Shown: positions 6,998-15,684, counted from the first letter of the stretch. The stretch: 64,000 nucleotides of DNA from Lachnospiraceae bacterium (GCA_021153185.1 JAGKTY010000004.1:1-64000), one strand, 5' to 3'. A program made the numbers and translations. The notes: generated from the sequence alone by a model not told the origin.

Positions 6998-8098
6998 ATG
7001 AAGAAAAAACTATTAAGCATCGTGCTTAGCGCTACAATGGTAGCCGGAATGCTCGTAGGATGTGGTGGTGGAGCTGCAGCTTCAGCAGATGGCGGTTCAG
7101 CAGCTGCATCAAAAGGACAGAAGGTTGGTGTGGCAATGCCTACACAGTCATCAGAGAGATGGATCAATGATGGTAAAAATATGAAATCTCAGCTCGAGGC
7201 AATCGGATACGAAGTTGATCTTCAGTACGCAGAGGACGATGTTCAGATGCAGGTTTCTCAGATTGAGAATATGATCGCTTCAGGTGTTGAGTGTCTTGTA
7301 ATCGCTTCCATCGACTCAAGCGCACTTGTAAACGTTGAGGCACAGGCAAAAGAAGCAGGTATTCCAATTATCGCTTATGACCGTTTATTGATGGATACAG
7401 ATGCAGTTTCTTACTACGCAACATTCGATAACAAAGGTGTTGGTACAGCAATTGGTAAATATATCGTAGATAATTCAGGTGCTACACCGGATGATCCTAA
7501 GACAATCGAGCTTTTCATGGGTTCACCTGATGATAACAATGCACATATGCTTTATGCAGGTCTTATGGAGCAGATTCAGCCACTTCTTGATGACGGATCA
7601 CTCGTTTGTAAATCAGGTCAGTTAGATTTTGAATCAAACTGTACACTTAGATGGGATCAGCAGACAGCTATGAAGAGATGTGAAGATATCCTTACAGGAT
7701 ATTACGCTGACGAAGATCTTGACATCTGTGCAACAGCTTATGATGGACTTGCCTATGGTTGTATGGCAGCTCTTGAGGGTGCCGGATACGCAGTAGGCAC
7801 CAAATGGCCACTTATCACAGGTCAGGATGCTGAGCTTATGGCTACAAAACATATCATCTCAGGCAAACAGACAATGTCAATTGCAAAAGACACAAGAAAA
7901 CTTGCTGAGAAATGTGTAACAATGGTACAGGCAGTTCTTGAAGGTGCAGAGCCGGAAATCAATGATACAGAGACATACAACAACAATGTGATCGTTGTTC
8001 CTTCATACCTTTGCACACCGGAACCGGTTGACAAAGACAACTACAAAGAAATCCTTGTTGATTCAGGTTACTATACAGAGGATCAGCTTGCTGAGTAG
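6998..8098 (+). CDS. multiple-monosaccharide ABC transporter, substrate-binding lipoprotein
   Basis: A 366-residue secreted lipoprotein: a basic start and hydrophobic core are followed by the lipobox LVGC (Cys at about 22), then a Gly/Ala/Ser-rich linker. The mature part is a periplasmic-binding-protein type 1 (ribose/xylose-like) fold: KVGVAMPTQSSERW, then an A-S-I-D-S segment, and ITGQDAELMATKHIISGKQ near the C-terminus. It resembles the ChvE group of sugar-binding proteins. It would capture monosaccharides outside the membrane and deliver them to the permease encoded two genes on. The promoter, cre-like site and 23-bp palindrome upstream suggest catabolite control plus specific induction. 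Confidence 0.93.
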   Translation: MKKKLLSIVLSATMVAGMLVGCGGGAAASADGGSAAASKGQKVGVAMPTQSSERWINDGKNMKSQLEAIGYEVDLQYAEDDVQMQVSQIENMIASGVECLVIASIDSSALVNVEAQAKEAGIPIIAYDRLLMDTDAVSYYATFDNKGVGTAIGKYIVDNSGATPDDPKTIELFMGSPDDNNAHMLYAGLMEQIQPLLDDGSLVCKSGQLDFESNCTLRWDQQTAMKRCEDILTGYYADEDLDICATAYDGLAYGCMAALEGAGYAVGTKWPLITGQDAELMATKHIISGKQTMSIAKDTRKLAEKCVTMVQAVLEGAEPEINDTETYNNNVIVVPSYLCTPEPVDKDNYKEILVDSGYYTEDQLAE

Positions 8099-8123
8099 TA
8101 AATAAGTAGTAATTCATATTACA

Positions 8124-8149
8124 GGGCGGCGGCTATCATGCCACCGCCC
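8124..8149 (+). promoter_or_regulatory. intercistronic GC-rich hairpin
   Basis: GGGCGGCGG (8124-8132) pairs with CCACCGCCC (8141-8149) with one mismatch, between the binding-protein and ATPase genes. Only GTTTG follows, so it is a poor terminator. Such hairpins commonly stabilise the upstream mRNA, giving more binding protein than transporter; that role is inference. Confidence 0.55.
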
Positions 8150-8190
8150 GTTTGATTGAAAAGACAGTTTTTTTAGAGAAGGAGTTAAGT

Positions 8191-9744
8191 ATGTCAGAAT
8201 ACATCTTGGAAATGAATCACATAACCAAGGCTTTCTCTGGGGTAAAAGCGCTTGACGATGTTAATCTCAAAGTAAAAAAAGGAGAGATTCATGCTCTTTG
8301 CGGAGAAAACGGTGCGGGTAAATCGACACTGATGAATGTTCTCTCCGGCGTATATCCTCACGGAACATACGACGGTGATATCGTGTACAATGGCGAAACA
8401 TGCGCTTTTCATAATCTGAAAGACAGTGAAGGAAAAGGTATTGTTATTATCCACCAGGAGTTAGCACTGAGCCCACTTTTGTCAGTAGCAGAAAACGTAT
8501 TTCTCGGAAACGAGCAGCTGAAGATGAAAGGGGTTATTAATTGGACAAAGACAAGACAGCGCGCAACAGAGATGTTAGCCAAAGTTGGTCTTGAAAACGA
8601 GGACGTTAATGTACCGGTTAACAGCCTTGGTGTTGGAAAACAGCAGCTGATTGAGATTGCAAAAGCAATGGCCAAAAAAGTAGAGCTTCTGATTCTTGAC
8701 GAGCCAACAGCTTCCCTCAATGATGAAGAGAGTAAGAACCTGCTTGACATCATGCTTGAGCTGAAGTCGCAGGGCATTACTTGTATTATCATTTCTCATA
8801 AGCTCAATGAAATTGAATATGTTGCAGATGCGATTACGGTTATCCGTGATGGTAAATCCATCGAGACCATGTACAAAGGTGTAGATGATTTCACAGAGGA
8901 TAGAATTATCAAAGCCATGGTTGGTCGTGAGCTTACAAACAGATATCCGCTCAGAGAGGGCGTGACAATCGGCGACACCATTTTTGAGGTCAAGAACTGG
9001 AATGTTTATCATCCGGACGATGCCAATAGACAGATGCTCAAGAACATCAACATCAAAGTCAAAGCCGGTGAAGTAGTCGGACTTGCCGGACTAATGGGAG
9101 CAGGTCGTACAGAGTTTGCGATGTCTGTATTTGGACACAGCTACGGACAAAAAATTTCCGGCCAGGTATTCATGAATGGCAAGGAAGTGAAGATGCCGAC
9201 TGTAAAAGATGCCATTGAGAACAAACTTGCTTATGTGTCTGAGGATAGAAAAGGTAACGGTCTTGTACTGATTGGCGATATCAAAGAAAATATGGTACTC
9301 GCTGCCAGACCGAAATATTTCTCAAAACACGGCGTAATCAATGGTGCAGAAGAAATTGTTGCTTCACAGGAATACAAAGAGAAGATTAATGTAAAAGCTA
9401 CGTCGATTGAACAGGTTGTGGGATCGCTTTCAGGAGGTAATCAGCAGAAGGTTGTTCTTGCAAAGTGGATGTTGACACAGCCGGATGTTTTGATTCTTGA
9501 TGAGCCTACCAGAGGTATTGACGTAGGTGCTAAATATGAGATTTACTGCGTAATCAACGAACTTGCAAAAGCAGGTAAAGCTGTTATTGTCATTTCTTCG
9601 GAGATGCCTGAGATTATCGGTACATGTGACAGAGTCTATGTCATTAACGAAGGTCAGATTGCCGGTGAACTGAATAAGGAAGAAGTTACACAGGAGAGAA
9701 TCATGCAGTGTATTATGTCTCATAACAGAAAAGGAGAGAAATAG
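8191..9744 (+). CDS. mmsA: multiple-monosaccharide ABC transporter, tandem ATPase
   Basis: A 517-residue cytoplasmic protein with two fused ABC domains. The first has GENGAGKST (Walker A, about 39-47), the signature-region LGVGKQQLIEIA and Walker B LLILDEPTASL. The second has a degenerate Walker A (LAGLMGAGRTEFA) and a full signature LSGGNQQKVVLAKWM with LILDEPTRGIDVG. This asymmetry is typical of the RbsA/XylG/GguA class. I chose ATG 8191 because GAAGGAGTTAAGT precedes it and the protein then starts MSEYILEMNHITK; an in-frame ATG at 8152 lacks a site. It powers sugar uptake through the permease encoded 2 nt downstream. Confidence 0.94.
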   Translation: MSEYILEMNHITKAFSGVKALDDVNLKVKKGEIHALCGENGAGKSTLMNVLSGVYPHGTYDGDIVYNGETCAFHNLKDSEGKGIVIIHQELALSPLLSVAENVFLGNEQLKMKGVINWTKTRQRATEMLAKVGLENEDVNVPVNSLGVGKQQLIEIAKAMAKKVELLILDEPTASLNDEESKNLLDIMLELKSQGITCIIISHKLNEIEYVADAITVIRDGKSIETMYKGVDDFTEDRIIKAMVGRELTNRYPLREGVTIGDTIFEVKNWNVYHPDDANRQMLKNINIKVKAGEVVGLAGLMGAGRTEFAMSVFGHSYGQKISGQVFMNGKEVKMPTVKDAIENKLAYVSEDRKGNGLVLIGDIKENMVLAARPKYFSKHGVINGAEEIVASQEYKEKINVKATSIEQVVGSLSGGNQQKVVLAKWMLTQPDVLILDEPTRGIDVGAKYEIYCVINELAKAGKAVIVISSEMPEIIGTCDRVYVINEGQIAGELNKEEVTQERIMQCIMSHNRKGEK

Positions 9745-9746
9745 TC

Positions 9747-10913
9747 ATGGAAAAGAAAAAAAATAATCTTGACATGAAGCAGTACGGTATGTTCCTTGCT
9801 CTTGTCGCAATTTATCTTATTTTTGCTGTTCTTACAGGTGGCAAAAACTTATCACCTGCAAACGTAAATAACCTCGTAATGCAGAATGGTTATGTTGTTA
9901 TTCTTGCAGTTGGTATGCTCTTATGTGTACTGACTGGTAACATCGATCTTGGTGTTGGTTCCGTTGTAGCTGTATGTGGTTCCGCAGCAGGTATCATTTT
10001 AGTAGACTACAAGATGAATATGTGGGTTGCCATTCTTGCAGCACTTTTGATTGGTTTATTGACAGGTATCTTCGCAGGTTTCTTTATTGCATACCTGAAC
10101 ATTCCACCTTTCGTCGTAACACTTGCAACCATGCTTATGGGACGTGGTCTTACATATACGATGTTACAGGCACAGACAAAAGGTCCTTTGCCAAATGACT
10201 TTGTATTTATCGGTGCAGGCTTCTTGCCTACCATGAAAGTACATGTTGGTTCAGGAACACTTGACCTTGTAAGTATTATTGTAGCAATTATCGTATCTGT
10301 TCTGTTGATTTTCAGCGAGCTGAAATCAATTGCTACAAAGAAAAAATATGGCTTTGCATTGACACCTGTATGGCAGCTGGTAATTAAGGACTGTGTATTC
10401 TTATTCATCATTTGGTTCTTCTTTATTAAACTTGCTCAGTGGAACGGACTTCCATTCGTACTTCTGATTATGGCAGTGCTTGTTGGAATTTATGCATTTA
10501 TCACAAGCAATACAGTTGCAGGTAGACAGATTTATGCACTTGGTGGTAACAGAAAAGCTGCACAGCTTTCCGGTATCAACACCAATAAAGTATTCTTCTG
10601 GGTATATGTAAACATGGGTGTTTTAAGTGCTCTTGCAGGTATCGTTCTTGCAGCACGTAACGCTTCAGCTACACCAAAAGCCGGTGATGGCTTCGAGATG
10701 GATGCAATCGCATCATGTTACATCGGTGGTGCTGCCGTAGCCGGTGGTGCCGGTACGATTCTCGGAGCAGTCGTTGGTGCGTTCGTAATGGGTATTTTGA
10801 ACAATGGTATGTCACTTTACGGATGGTCAACAGATATTCAGAAAATCGTAAAAGGTGCCGTATTGCTTGGCGCTGTAACAGTAGACGTATTGTCTAAGAG
10901 AAAGAAAGGCTAA
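9747..10913 (+). CDS. mmsB: multiple-monosaccharide ABC transporter, permease
   Basis: A 388-residue polytopic membrane protein of the ribose/xylose permease family. It has about ten hydrophobic segments, the NIDLGVGSVVAVCG region after the second helix, and the cytoplasmic loop GGNRKAAQLSGINTNKV that couples to the ATPase. The GguB/XylH-like length and its place after the tandem ATPase support the assignment. The start follows AAAGGAGAGAAATAGTC and is 2 nt after the ATPase stop. A strong terminator at 10928-10960 closes the operon, so the importer is complete without catabolic genes attached; its sugar is unknown. Confidence 0.93.
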   Translation: MEKKKNNLDMKQYGMFLALVAIYLIFAVLTGGKNLSPANVNNLVMQNGYVVILAVGMLLCVLTGNIDLGVGSVVAVCGSAAGIILVDYKMNMWVAILAALLIGLLTGIFAGFFIAYLNIPPFVVTLATMLMGRGLTYTMLQAQTKGPLPNDFVFIGAGFLPTMKVHVGSGTLDLVSIIVAIIVSVLLIFSELKSIATKKKYGFALTPVWQLVIKDCVFLFIIWFFFIKLAQWNGLPFVLLIMAVLVGIYAFITSNTVAGRQIYALGGNRKAAQLSGINTNKVFFWVYVNMGVLSALAGIVLAARNASATPKAGDGFEMDAIASCYIGGAAVAGGAGTILGAVVGAFVMGILNNGMSLYGWSTDIQKIVKGAVLLGAVTVDVLSKRKKG

Positions 10914-10927
10914 ATAGTCTCATTTAT

Positions 10928-10960
10928 AAAAGGGTTGCCAAACGGCAGCCCTTTTCTTTT
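10928..10960 (+). terminator. terminator of the sugar ABC operon
   Basis: AAAAGGGTTGCC/GGCAGCCCTTTT hairpin with an AAAC loop, followed by CTTTT. Confidence 0.9.
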
Positions 10961-10967
10961 AGCGATG

Positions 10968-11006
10968 AAAATGACCATCATGACTGTATGAATGGACACA
11001 CTTTTT
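10968..11006 (+). repeat. intergenic repeat, copy 2 (diverged)
   Basis: ATGACCAT-CATGA-CTG-TATGA-ATGGACAC shows the same layout as the copies at 802-837 and 12617-12650, in the same orientation as copy 1, and is followed by a T run. It lies between the ABC operon terminator and the protease gene. Confidence 0.65.
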
Positions 11007-11081
11007 TCACATAAATAACAAATATTTATAACAAATCAAATATATGCTATACTCATAAATGATTACGAAGGGAAGATTTAG

Positions 11082-12569
11082 ATGGAATCTAACCCGAGAT
11101 TTGGAAAAGAGGTAAGTAATATGTATGATGAGACAAATCGAAATGAACAGATTTACGGTTATCAAAGTCCGGTAAGCTATCAAAGTGAGACATATGGTTC
11201 AGCAGGCTCAGCAAATCGATACGGAGATGAACCAAAGAATAAAAAGAAAAAAGGTAGCGGCATTTGGAAGAAGATGCTTGGCGGCACAGTATTTGGTTTG
11301 TTTGCAGGACTCGTATTTTGCGGTGTCGTTTATGTCGGTTACAATTCGTTTTTAAGCGATAAAATCGAGGAAATGGTGATAGCCAATCTCCCGGAAGAAG
11401 ATACCGTCATTGAGAACACAAAGACAGCACAAGCAGTTCCGACTGCAGATGTCAATGCGGCAGGTTCGATGGATGTTGCACAAATCGCAGAGAATTGTAT
11501 GCCGAGTATCGTTTCTATTACAAACAAATCAGTTTCGGAAGTAAGAAGTATGTTCGGAACGCGTAAATACGAATCAGAGAGCGCAGGTTCCGGTATTATC
11601 ATCGGACAAAACGAAGAAGAGCTTCTCGTTGCAACGAACAATCACGTGGTAGAGAATGCAGAAGAACTGTCTGTATGCTTTGGCGATTCAGAGGAGGCCG
11701 TCTATGAGGCAAAAGTAAAAGGTACAAAGGCAGATAGCGATTTGGCAATTGTGGCTGTCAAGCTTGAGGACATCGATGATGATGTGATGAAGAGTATCAA
11801 GATTGCAACGATTGGAAGAAGTGATGATTTAAAAATCGGTGATCGCGTTGTTGCCATTGGAAATGCACTCGGATACGGACAATCAGTTACAACCGGTATT
11901 GTCAGTGCACTCGACCGCAATGTTACAATCGAAAATATGTCAGCAGACCTTATTCAGACGGACGCGGCAATTAATCCGGGTAACAGTGGCGGCGCCCTTT
12001 TGAATATGAAAGGAGAGCTCATTGGTATCAACTCAGCCAAATTTGCTTCTGCACAAGTAGAAGGAATGGGCTATGCAATTCCGATTGATGCAGCAGAGCC
12101 TATTCTAAAGGAGCTGATGATGCGTCAGACAAGAGAGCAGCATGATGCCCAAAATGCGGGATTCCTCGGTGTGAACTGTCAAAATGTCGACAGCAGCATG
12201 TCTGAAATGTACGGAATTCCGACCGGTGTGTATGTGTTAAGTGTCGAGCCTGGTAGTGCGGCTGAGAAAGCAGGACTTCAAAAGGGTGATATTATCACAG
12301 AATTTGACGGCGTCAGCATAGGTAATAAGGAAGAACTGAAAAATGCGATTTTGTATTATGAACCGGGCGAAACGATTGATGTGACGATTCAGAGGTCGGT
12401 CGATGGTGAATATGAGAAACAGGTTGTTAAAGTTACGCTTGGAAAAAACACATCAACTGAGACAGAACAACAACAGCAGGAAGAGGAGCAATCATCAGAA
12501 AGACGTGATATCATGGATCCGTTTGATGAGTATGGCACTTCTCCATTTGACTTCTTCTTTGGTCAATAA
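11082..12569 (+). CDS. HtrA/DegP-like membrane-anchored serine protease with PDZ domain
   Basis: A 495-residue protein: a polar cytoplasmic N-terminus, a membrane anchor at about 70-92 (GGTVFGLFAGLVFCGVVYVGY), a trypsin-like domain and one PDZ domain (about 360-450). The triad is visible: His in TNNHVV, Asp in ADSDLAIVAVK, Ser in NPGNSGGAL. The C-terminus is Gln/Glu-rich. It would degrade or refold damaged proteins at the outer face of the membrane. The start is uncertain: ATG 11082 has GAAGGGAAG upstream, while in-frame ATG 11121 (MYDETNRNE) has GAGGTAAGTAAT. An extended -10 (TGCTATACT, 11046-11053) precedes it. Confidence 0.93.
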   Translation: MESNPRFGKEVSNMYDETNRNEQIYGYQSPVSYQSETYGSAGSANRYGDEPKNKKKKGSGIWKKMLGGTVFGLFAGLVFCGVVYVGYNSFLSDKIEEMVIANLPEEDTVIENTKTAQAVPTADVNAAGSMDVAQIAENCMPSIVSITNKSVSEVRSMFGTRKYESESAGSGIIIGQNEEELLVATNNHVVENAEELSVCFGDSEEAVYEAKVKGTKADSDLAIVAVKLEDIDDDVMKSIKIATIGRSDDLKIGDRVVAIGNALGYGQSVTTGIVSALDRNVTIENMSADLIQTDAAINPGNSGGALLNMKGELIGINSAKFASAQVEGMGYAIPIDAAEPILKELMMRQTREQHDAQNAGFLGVNCQNVDSSMSEMYGIPTGVYVLSVEPGSAAEKAGLQKGDIITEFDGVSIGNKEELKNAILYYEPGETIDVTIQRSVDGEYEKQVVKVTLGKNTSTETEQQQQEEEQSSERRDIMDPFDEYGTSPFDFFFGQ

Positions 12570-12616
12570 CAGAGACGAGATACGCTTTGCGAATCTCGCT
12601 CTGATTAGCAGTCGTC

Positions 12617-12650
12617 AAATGTCCATTCATGCAAGCATGATGTCCATTTT
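12617..12650 (-). repeat. intergenic repeat, copy 3 (inverted)
   Basis: Exact 34-nt reverse complement of 802-835. It lies 16 nt before the start of the esterase gene, so it may fall in that gene's 5' untranslated region. Confidence 0.8.
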
Positions 12651-12665
12651 CCTCGTTGCCATAAC

Positions 12666-13631
12666 ATGAAAAAAAGCTGCTTCTTGCTTTTGGTATGTGT
12701 GTTGTGCATGCTACCTGCTATGCCGGTCAAAGCAGTGGGAGCAGGCAGCAATCAATTGACACTCGTTAAAGGACAGACATATCAATTGCCAAATGCAAGT
12801 TGGTTTTGCAAATACTATGCGGCGGATGCCAAAATTGTCGAGGTGAGTGAAAGTGGTGAGCTTACCGCAAAGCGTGTCGGAGAGACGCTTGTAAGCCAAA
12901 CGACGCTACAGGGCGTTATTCAGTATCGTGTCATGGTCACGGATGCCGTGGATGTGGTTGTCATGATGGGACAAAGCAACATGGTGGGCTCGGGCGGAAA
13001 TGTGTTTGAGAGCCCTGATGTAAATGCGATGGCACTTCAGTATTCGAAAGGGAAGCTTCGCAATTTAAGCAGGCAGGGAACGCTCATTCCGGCGTTTGCA
13101 AATGCCTATATCAAACAGACAAAGACACCGCTCATTTCGATTCAGACGGCCGTTGGTGGCACATCCAGCAGTGGCTGGGTTGGCCGTGGGTATACGAAGG
13201 ATGCACAAAAGGAATTGAAAAGCTGTCTTTCTTATCTAAAGAACAAAAAAGTAACCGTAAAACATGTATACTGTTTGTGGCTACAAGGTGAGACAGATGC
13301 GCAGCAGGGTGTTACAAAGGACGGATATATCGCCAATGTACGTACGATTGCATCACGAATGAAAAAAGCAGGATCCGAGAAATTCCTGATTATTCAGGTT
13401 GGCCGGTATCGCGATAACAACATTTACATGGGAGATATTGTTGCGGCACAGAAGCAGCTTTGCAAAAACTACAAAAAACAATTTGCAATGGCGACGACAG
13501 TCACAAACACGATCTCGAATTCCAAGGCGTATTATGCTGATTCGGTCCATTTTAATCAAAAGGCGCTCAATAAAATAGGTTCATCAGCAGGTAAATTCGC
13601 CGGAAAGCTTGCGAAACAAACAAAAAAGTGA
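12666..13631 (+). CDS. secreted SASA/SGNH-type carbohydrate esterase
   Basis: A 321-residue protein with a clear signal peptide (KKSCFLLLVCVLCMLPAMPVKA, cleavage about residue 23). An Ig-like N-terminal region (about 30-95) precedes a catalytic domain starting VDVVVMMGQSNMVGSGG, the GQSN nucleophile motif of the SASA (sialate O-acetylesterase-like, DUF303) family. LWLQGETDAQQG and the late DSVHFNQKA (Asp/His) supply the other expected catalytic motifs. It probably removes acetyl groups from polysaccharides or sialic acids outside the cell; the substrate cannot be told. No strong ribosome site is evident before ATG 12666. Confidence 0.85.
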   Translation: MKKSCFLLLVCVLCMLPAMPVKAVGAGSNQLTLVKGQTYQLPNASWFCKYYAADAKIVEVSESGELTAKRVGETLVSQTTLQGVIQYRVMVTDAVDVVVMMGQSNMVGSGGNVFESPDVNAMALQYSKGKLRNLSRQGTLIPAFANAYIKQTKTPLISIQTAVGGTSSSGWVGRGYTKDAQKELKSCLSYLKNKKVTVKHVYCLWLQGETDAQQGVTKDGYIANVRTIASRMKKAGSEKFLIIQVGRYRDNNIYMGDIVAAQKQLCKNYKKQFAMATTVTNTISNSKAYYADSVHFNQKALNKIGSSAGKFAGKLAKQTKK

Positions 13632-13699
13632 TACTGTAAAATTAAGTAGTACGTTGTGAAGACCATGAGGGTCGTTTCGTTTGTCAAAGGAGTGATTTT

Positions 13700-14434
13700 A
13701 TGGGTATTCAGATTCAATCGAAACAGGATTATTCAATGCTTTTTAATAGCATGGGTGGTTCAAAGGGATCATCCAATATGCTCGGCATTAATTTATCAGA
13801 TTATTCCGCAATCAAGTCGGGATCTTATGGCAAATTAATGAAGGCATATTACGGAAGAAATAAAACAAGCGACAGTGAAGAAGTCAGTCAGCTTGCAGAC
13901 CAAAAGAATACATTTGGTGCCAGCTCTGATTCGGCAAAGGTGAATCAGTCATTGCAGTCATCTGCCGGAAAGTTGTCAAGTGCAACAGATGCGCTTTCAA
14001 GCACGCAAAAAGATGCAGTGCTTAGCGGAACGGATGAAGAGGCCAAACAGAAGGCAGTCCAATCATTCGTTGACGAATACAACGGTATGATTGATGCAAG
14101 TAAACAGTCCAATAACAAAAATGTGTTATCGACGGTCAGCAGTATGACGGATCTTGCCAAGGTTTACCAAAAGAGTTTAAATAATATTGGCATCACGATC
14201 GGAGAGGATAAGAAGCTCTCTTTTGATAAAGAAGCGTTTGCCAAAGCAGACACGCAGAAGGTAACAAACGTATTTCAGGGAGCAGGCTCTTTTGGGTACG
14301 GTGTTTCACTCAAAGCGTCGATGGTGAATGTCTACGCCAAGAGTGACGCAGCAAAGCAGAGTGGTCTGTATGGCAACAATGCCCAATTTGACGCAACGAT
14401 GCTTACAGGCAACACATTTACAGATTTGTTTTAA
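13700..14434 (+). CDS. FliD-C-terminal-like protein
   Basis: A 244-residue protein with AAAGGAG 7 nt before ATG 13700. There is no signal peptide or membrane segment. Residues about 100-220 follow the C-terminal half of flagellar cap protein FliD: QSFVDEYNGMIDAS, LNNIGITIGEDKKLSFDKEAF and QKVTNVFQGAGSFGYGV, with Ser/Ala-rich helices before. The N-terminus (IQIQSKQDYSMLFNSMG) is not FliD-like. It is about half the length of a true FliD, and no flagellar gene is nearby. It may be a standalone filament-associated or coiled protein. The domain match is from pattern memory. Confidence 0.65.
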   Translation: MGIQIQSKQDYSMLFNSMGGSKGSSNMLGINLSDYSAIKSGSYGKLMKAYYGRNKTSDSEEVSQLADQKNTFGASSDSAKVNQSLQSSAGKLSSATDALSSTQKDAVLSGTDEEAKQKAVQSFVDEYNGMIDASKQSNNKNVLSTVSSMTDLAKVYQKSLNNIGITIGEDKKLSFDKEAFAKADTQKVTNVFQGAGSFGYGVSLKASMVNVYAKSDAAKQSGLYGNNAQFDATMLTGNTFTDLF

Positions 14435-14440
14435 TCAGAC

Positions 14441-14470
14441 ACGCGCATTTCTTAGGAAATGCGCGTTTTT
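14441..14470 (+). terminator. terminator after the FliD-like gene
   Basis: ACGCGCATTTC/GAAATGCGCGT hairpin followed by TTTTT, just after the stop at 14434. Confidence 0.88.
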
Positions 14471-14474
14471 GCAC

Positions 14475-14506
14475 AAAAAAAGAGACCATCTGACGATGAT
14501 CTCTTA
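14475..14506 (-). terminator. terminator of the minus-strand tRNA-Leu
   Basis: Read on the minus strand, AAGAGATCATC pairs with GATGGTCTCTT (one G-U) and is followed by a seven-T run, directly after the tRNA 3' end. Confidence 0.82.
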
Positions 14507-14508
14507 CG

Positions 14509-14592
14509 TGCAGGAAATGGGACTCGAACCCACACGGTATTGCTACCACAGGCACCTGAAGCCTGCGCGTCTGCCAATTCCACCATTCCTGC
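14509..14592 (-). tRNA. tRNA-Leu (anticodon CAG)
   Basis: On the minus strand the sequence runs GCAGGAA...TTCCTGC-A with a 7-bp acceptor stem. It has a D-arm with TGGCAGAC, an anticodon loop TTCAGGT giving CAG, a long variable arm (GGTAGCAATACC) and the T-arm GGGTTCGAGTCCC. The long variable arm and anticodon fix it as Leu. CCA is not encoded. It is transcribed away from the second tRNA-Leu. Confidence 0.95.
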
Positions 14593-14746
14593 GTGCAAAT
14601 AATATTATATGTAAAGAACAGTTCTTTGTCAAGAACGAGTTGCGAAGTAAAATATAAGAGAAATGAAACAATACACTTATGTTTCCCAATCTCATTTATT
14701 GAAAAATACGAGTGTAAAAAAATTGGCAAAAAAACAAAAAATGTTG

Positions 14747-14775
14747 TTGACAATATATTGATGTAATGCTATTAT
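14747..14775 (+). promoter_or_regulatory. promoter of tRNA-Leu (AAG)
   Basis: TTGACA (14747-14752), a 17-nt spacer, and TATTAT (14770-14775), 34 nt before the tRNA. Confidence 0.82.
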
Positions 14776-14809
14776 ATTTCTTGCAGTGTGATGCAAGTCA
14801 CAACGGCAT

Positions 14810-14893
14810 GCGGAAGTGTCGGAACTGGCAGACGAGCAAGACTAAGGATCTTGTGATTATTGCAATCGTGTGGGTTCAAGTCCCATCTTCCGC
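14810..14893 (+). tRNA. tRNA-Leu (anticodon AAG)
   Basis: Acceptor stem GCGGAAG/CTTCCGC plus discriminator A. The anticodon stem-loop CAAGA-CTAAGGA-TCTTG gives AAG. It has a long variable arm and T-arm GGGTTCAAGTCCC. It is a class II tRNA with no encoded CCA. Promoter and terminator are both visible, so it is a single-gene unit. Confidence 0.95.
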
Positions 14894-14902
14894 ACGATAA
14901 AA

Positions 14903-14938
14903 CAAAAGGGTTAAGCCTAAAGGCTTAGCCCTTTTTCT
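14903..14938 (+). terminator. terminator of tRNA-Leu (AAG)
   Basis: AAAAGGGTTAAGCC/GGCTTAGCCCTTTTT hairpin with a TAAA loop and T run. Confidence 0.9.
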
Positions 14939-14951
14939 TTTTCCTCAATGC

Positions 14952-15013
14952 CCCATCTTCCGCGCGGAACATGAATGATGAAAACCTACCGGGTTCAATC
15001 CCATTTACGCGAA
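14952..15013 (+). repeat. tRNA-Leu-like 3'-end fragments
   Basis: CCCATCTTCCGC at 14952-14963 repeats the last 12 bases before the discriminator of the tRNA at 14810-14893 (14881-14892). A second T-arm-like piece, GGGTTCAATCCC, follows at about 14991. No complete tRNA can be formed. The rest of the interval to 15171 is AT-rich non-coding sequence. Confidence 0.5.
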
Positions 15014-15171
15014 GTAATGATATTTTTATAAATATCAGAAATAGAAGAGCTTACCTTTAGGGAATCATGTATAATGTATAATTTTTATGTATAATTAATA
15101 AACAAAGATGAAACTTTTTCTTGTTTTGGAAGGTCTAATCAATAGAAGACAACAAAGGAGGTGCCAAGGTA

Positions 15172-15663
15172 GTGCTTTTTCAGAAAAAGAATACAAAAGA
15201 AAAGAAGATAGAAGAACTACTATTAGAAAACTATAATCGGTATTACCGGCTTGCTTACAGCTATGTGCATAATGAGGCAGATGCTGCGGATATTGTGCAG
15301 AATGGAGCATATAAGGCAATTTTGAATAGTGATACGTTGCAAAAGGAAGAATATGCATCCACTTGGATTTATCGTATCATGCTGAATGAAATTTTTCGAT
15401 TTTTGAAAAAGGAGATGCCTGTTTCCATTGAGGAGGTCTTTGTGGAACAGGCAGAGGAAGATACTTATGAGGATGTGGATTTAAGAAGAGCACTGGATTC
15501 GCTATCAAAGGAAGATAAAACAGTGATTGAACTAAAATACTTTGAAGATATGAAGCTTGCGGATATTGCAGAGGTGCTCGGAGAAAATGTCAGTACTGTG
15601 AAAAGCCGTTTATACCGGGGACTAAAGAAATTGCGACTGGAATTGACAGATGTATGGCAATAG
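15172..15663 (+). CDS. ECF-type sigma-70 factor, SigV-like
   Basis: A 163-residue sigma factor with region 2 (LLLENYNRYYRLAYSYVHNEADAADIVQ, about residues 15-45) and a region 4 helix-turn-helix (TVIELKYFEDMKLADIAEVLGENVSTVKSRLYRGLKKLR, about 120-158), as in ECF factors. It starts at GTG 15172, with AAAGGAGG 9 nt upstream; no ATG fits. The next gene encodes an RsiV-like anti-sigma factor. In Bacillus subtilis and relatives the SigV/RsiV pair responds to lysozyme by proteolysis of RsiV, so an envelope-stress role is likely. Confidence 0.92.
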   Translation: MLFQKKNTKEKKIEELLLENYNRYYRLAYSYVHNEADAADIVQNGAYKAILNSDTLQKEEYASTWIYRIMLNEIFRFLKKEMPVSIEEVFVEQAEEDTYEDVDLRRALDSLSKEDKTVIELKYFEDMKLADIAEVLGENVSTVKSRLYRGLKKLRLELTDVWQ

Positions 15664-15684
15664 AGAAAAGAAAGGATGATTGTT

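Noticed and set aside
14945..15013. A third tRNA gene
   Set aside because: Only T-arm and acceptor-like fragments are present; no D-arm or anticodon stem can be built.
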